In this document: positions 63,030 through 64,000 of the stretch, in pieces
Position numbering within the stretch: position 1 is the first letter of the stretch
How the letters are laid out: each line of letters opens with the position of its first letter
Source of the DNA: Akanthomyces muscarius
Lineage: Eukaryota > Ascomycota > Sordariomycetes > Hypocreales > Cordycipitaceae
Assembly: GCF_028009165.1 (NCBI RefSeq)
Contig: NW_026611615.1
Span: 310,001 to 374,000, forward strand
Length of the DNA stretch: 64,000 nt
Reading direction: 5' to 3'
Made by a program: the position numbers and the translations under genes
Notes under the pieces: generated by a model
What the model was told of the DNA's origin: nothing
What the model saw: only the letters and a program-made list of their open reading frames with translations
Database searches by the model: none

Positions 63030-64000
63030 ATGGCTGACCCAATGCTAACGTCGCTGTGCGCCATCTGCCACATCGCGGCGCCCAAATACAAGTGCCCGCG
63101 GTGCGGCTTGCGCAGCTGCTCGCTCGCCTGCATCAAGAAGCACAAGGCGTGGTCCGAGTGCAGCGGCGCGCGCGACCCAACGACCTACCTGCCGCCATCA
63201 CGGCTGCGCACGCCCGCCGGCGTCGACCACGACTACAATTTCCTACACGGCATCGAGCGATCACTGGAGCGCACCGAGCGCGTGCTCGTCGACGAGCGCC
63301 GCCTAGTGCAGCCCGAGGAGCTGCGACCGATGACGATGCAAGAGGTGCGCTGGAAGACGGGCCGCGACGGGCGCAAGCGAAAAGTGCTCGTGACGCGGCT
63401 GCTGCGCGAAGCCAAGGGCCGGAACTTTGAGCGGTTCCTGGCGCAGAAGCTGCGCAAGCTCAACATCGAGGTGATTTGCGTCCCAACGGGCATGACGAGG
63501 CAAAAGGAAAACAATACGACGTTGAATAGGAGGACGTCGAGGATTAACTGGCAAGTGGAATGGTTTGTGATGACCGACGCCGGTGCGCAAACGCAAGACG
63601 AGGGGAGAACAGCAACCAACGCCACGAGGTTCCTGTCAAAAGTCATGGACAATATACCGCTACACGAAGCATACCGGACGATGCTTGATGAGCAACAAGC
63701 CGCAAAGCGACGACAGGCGAAGAAAGAAGGCCGCGCGACCGAAGAGCAAACCCTATACTACGGAAGCTGCCCAGAGTCACGCTGCTGGCCGTCGCCGACG
63801 ACCATGCAAGATCCGCAGACTGGCTTGTGGTTCGCTTGCACAGGGCCGGGCATCGACCTGTGGCCCCATGAAAAGCAGCGCGAATACCAATTCTTCCTCG
63901 CTCGTCCGCAAACACGGCGCCCCGATCAACGCACCACAGTTTCGCCACTGCAAACAAGTGACTGCTTCCGCGACGCCTTGGCCAATACGCGCGTCCTCGA
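63030..64000 (+). CDS. BCD1: Box C/D snoRNA protein 1-like zf-HIT protein (BCD1), 3' end cut by window edge
   Basis: Assembly factor for box C/D snoRNPs, acting with the R2TP/Rvb1-Rvb2 machinery in the nucleus. The ATG at 63030 starts MADPMLTSLCAICHIAAPKY; the zf-HIT domain follows with Cys10, Cys13, Cys22, Cys25, Cys30, Cys34, His38 and Cys44 (CAIC..KYKCPRCGLRSCSLAC..H..C), then ARDPTTYLPPSRLRT and the DHDYNFLHGIER motif usual in BCD1. A region with KVLVTRLLREAKGRNFERFL and an RxNWQVEWF block fits the C-terminal BCD1 domain. The frame is open to base 64000 without introns; 323 residues are visible. The opposite-strand frames are shadows. Confidence 0.93.
   Translation, partial: MADPMLTSLCAICHIAAPKYKCPRCGLRSCSLACIKKHKAWSECSGARDPTTYLPPSRLRTPAGVDHDYNFLHGIERSLERTERVLVDERRLVQPEELRPMTMQEVRWKTGRDGRKRKVLVTRLLREAKGRNFERFLAQKLRKLNIEVICVPTGMTRQKENNTTLNRRTSRINWQVEWFVMTDAGAQTQDEGRTATNATRFLSKVMDNIPLHEAYRTMLDEQQAAKRRQAKKEGRATEEQTLYYGSCPESRCWPSPTTMQDPQTGLWFACTGPGIDLWPHEKQREYQFFLARPQTRRPDQRTTVSPLQTSDCFRDALANTRVL

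Overview
The window reads as nuclear DNA of a filamentous ascomycete (Sordariomycete, probably Hypocreales). Genes are interrupted by short introns of about 50-150 bases with GT..AG ends and CTAAC/CTGAC branch sites. The gene content is typical of such fungi: a HET-domain protein, Zn(II)2Cys6 and fungal-specific transcription factors, a LysM effector, Atg15 with its Cys/Thr-rich tail, a CAP20/MPL1-type perilipin and a PigL_N-type NLR-like N-terminus. The order is inferred from protein resemblance remembered without a search.

Layout. 0-13 kb: LOA1-like acyltransferase (cut by the left edge), two-LysM secreted protein, OsmC/Ohr peroxidase, a small con-8-like spliced gene, membrane-tethered thioredoxin, GH20 hexosaminidase, and Atg15 lipase convergent with it. 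13.8-22.8 kb: unknown protein, HET protein, phosphonoacetate hydrolase, a Zn2Cys6 regulator just upstream on the same strand, and a METTL27-like methyltransferase. 24.7-34.4 kb: two NmrA-like proteins, a thioesterase pseudogene with several stops, agmatine deiminase, and a secreted FAD-linked oxidase. The 22-34 kb stretch looks like a metabolic neighbourhood in partial decay with no backbone synthase in view. 35-38 kb: F-box/LRR-like gene, a displaced copy of a piece of it, and the perilipin. 41.7-45.9 kb: a relic zone (C2H2 zinc-finger pseudogene, frameshifted PigL_N-like fragment, ankyrin fragment, orphan C-terminal exon) around an intact S66 peptidase gene. 46-56 kb: a medium-chain reductase, a Zn-cluster-less fungal transcription factor, about 4 kb without a recognisable gene, then a large DENN-domain coiled-coil protein. 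56.8-62.6 kb: an accessory stretch with a broken conserved gene, a non-LTR retrotransposon ORF1 relic, a GTCTG-rich repeat, one open unknown gene and one interrupted unknown gene. 63.0 kb to the right edge: BCD1-like zf-HIT snoRNP assembly factor.

How genes connect. GH20 and the LysM protein both act on chitin or its fragments outside the cell. Atg15 and the perilipin both handle lipid stores. The Zn2Cys6 regulator beside phosphonoacetate hydrolase is a candidate local regulator. Many broken genes carry stops or changes explainable as C-to-T or G-to-A transitions, consistent with but not proof of RIP-type mutation. No convincing new multi-gene system was found; the strongest second-look items are the pseudogene/relic clusters, the LysM exon duplication, the His-less acyltransferase motif, the two 4-kb gene-free stretches and the bacterial-type enzyme genes.
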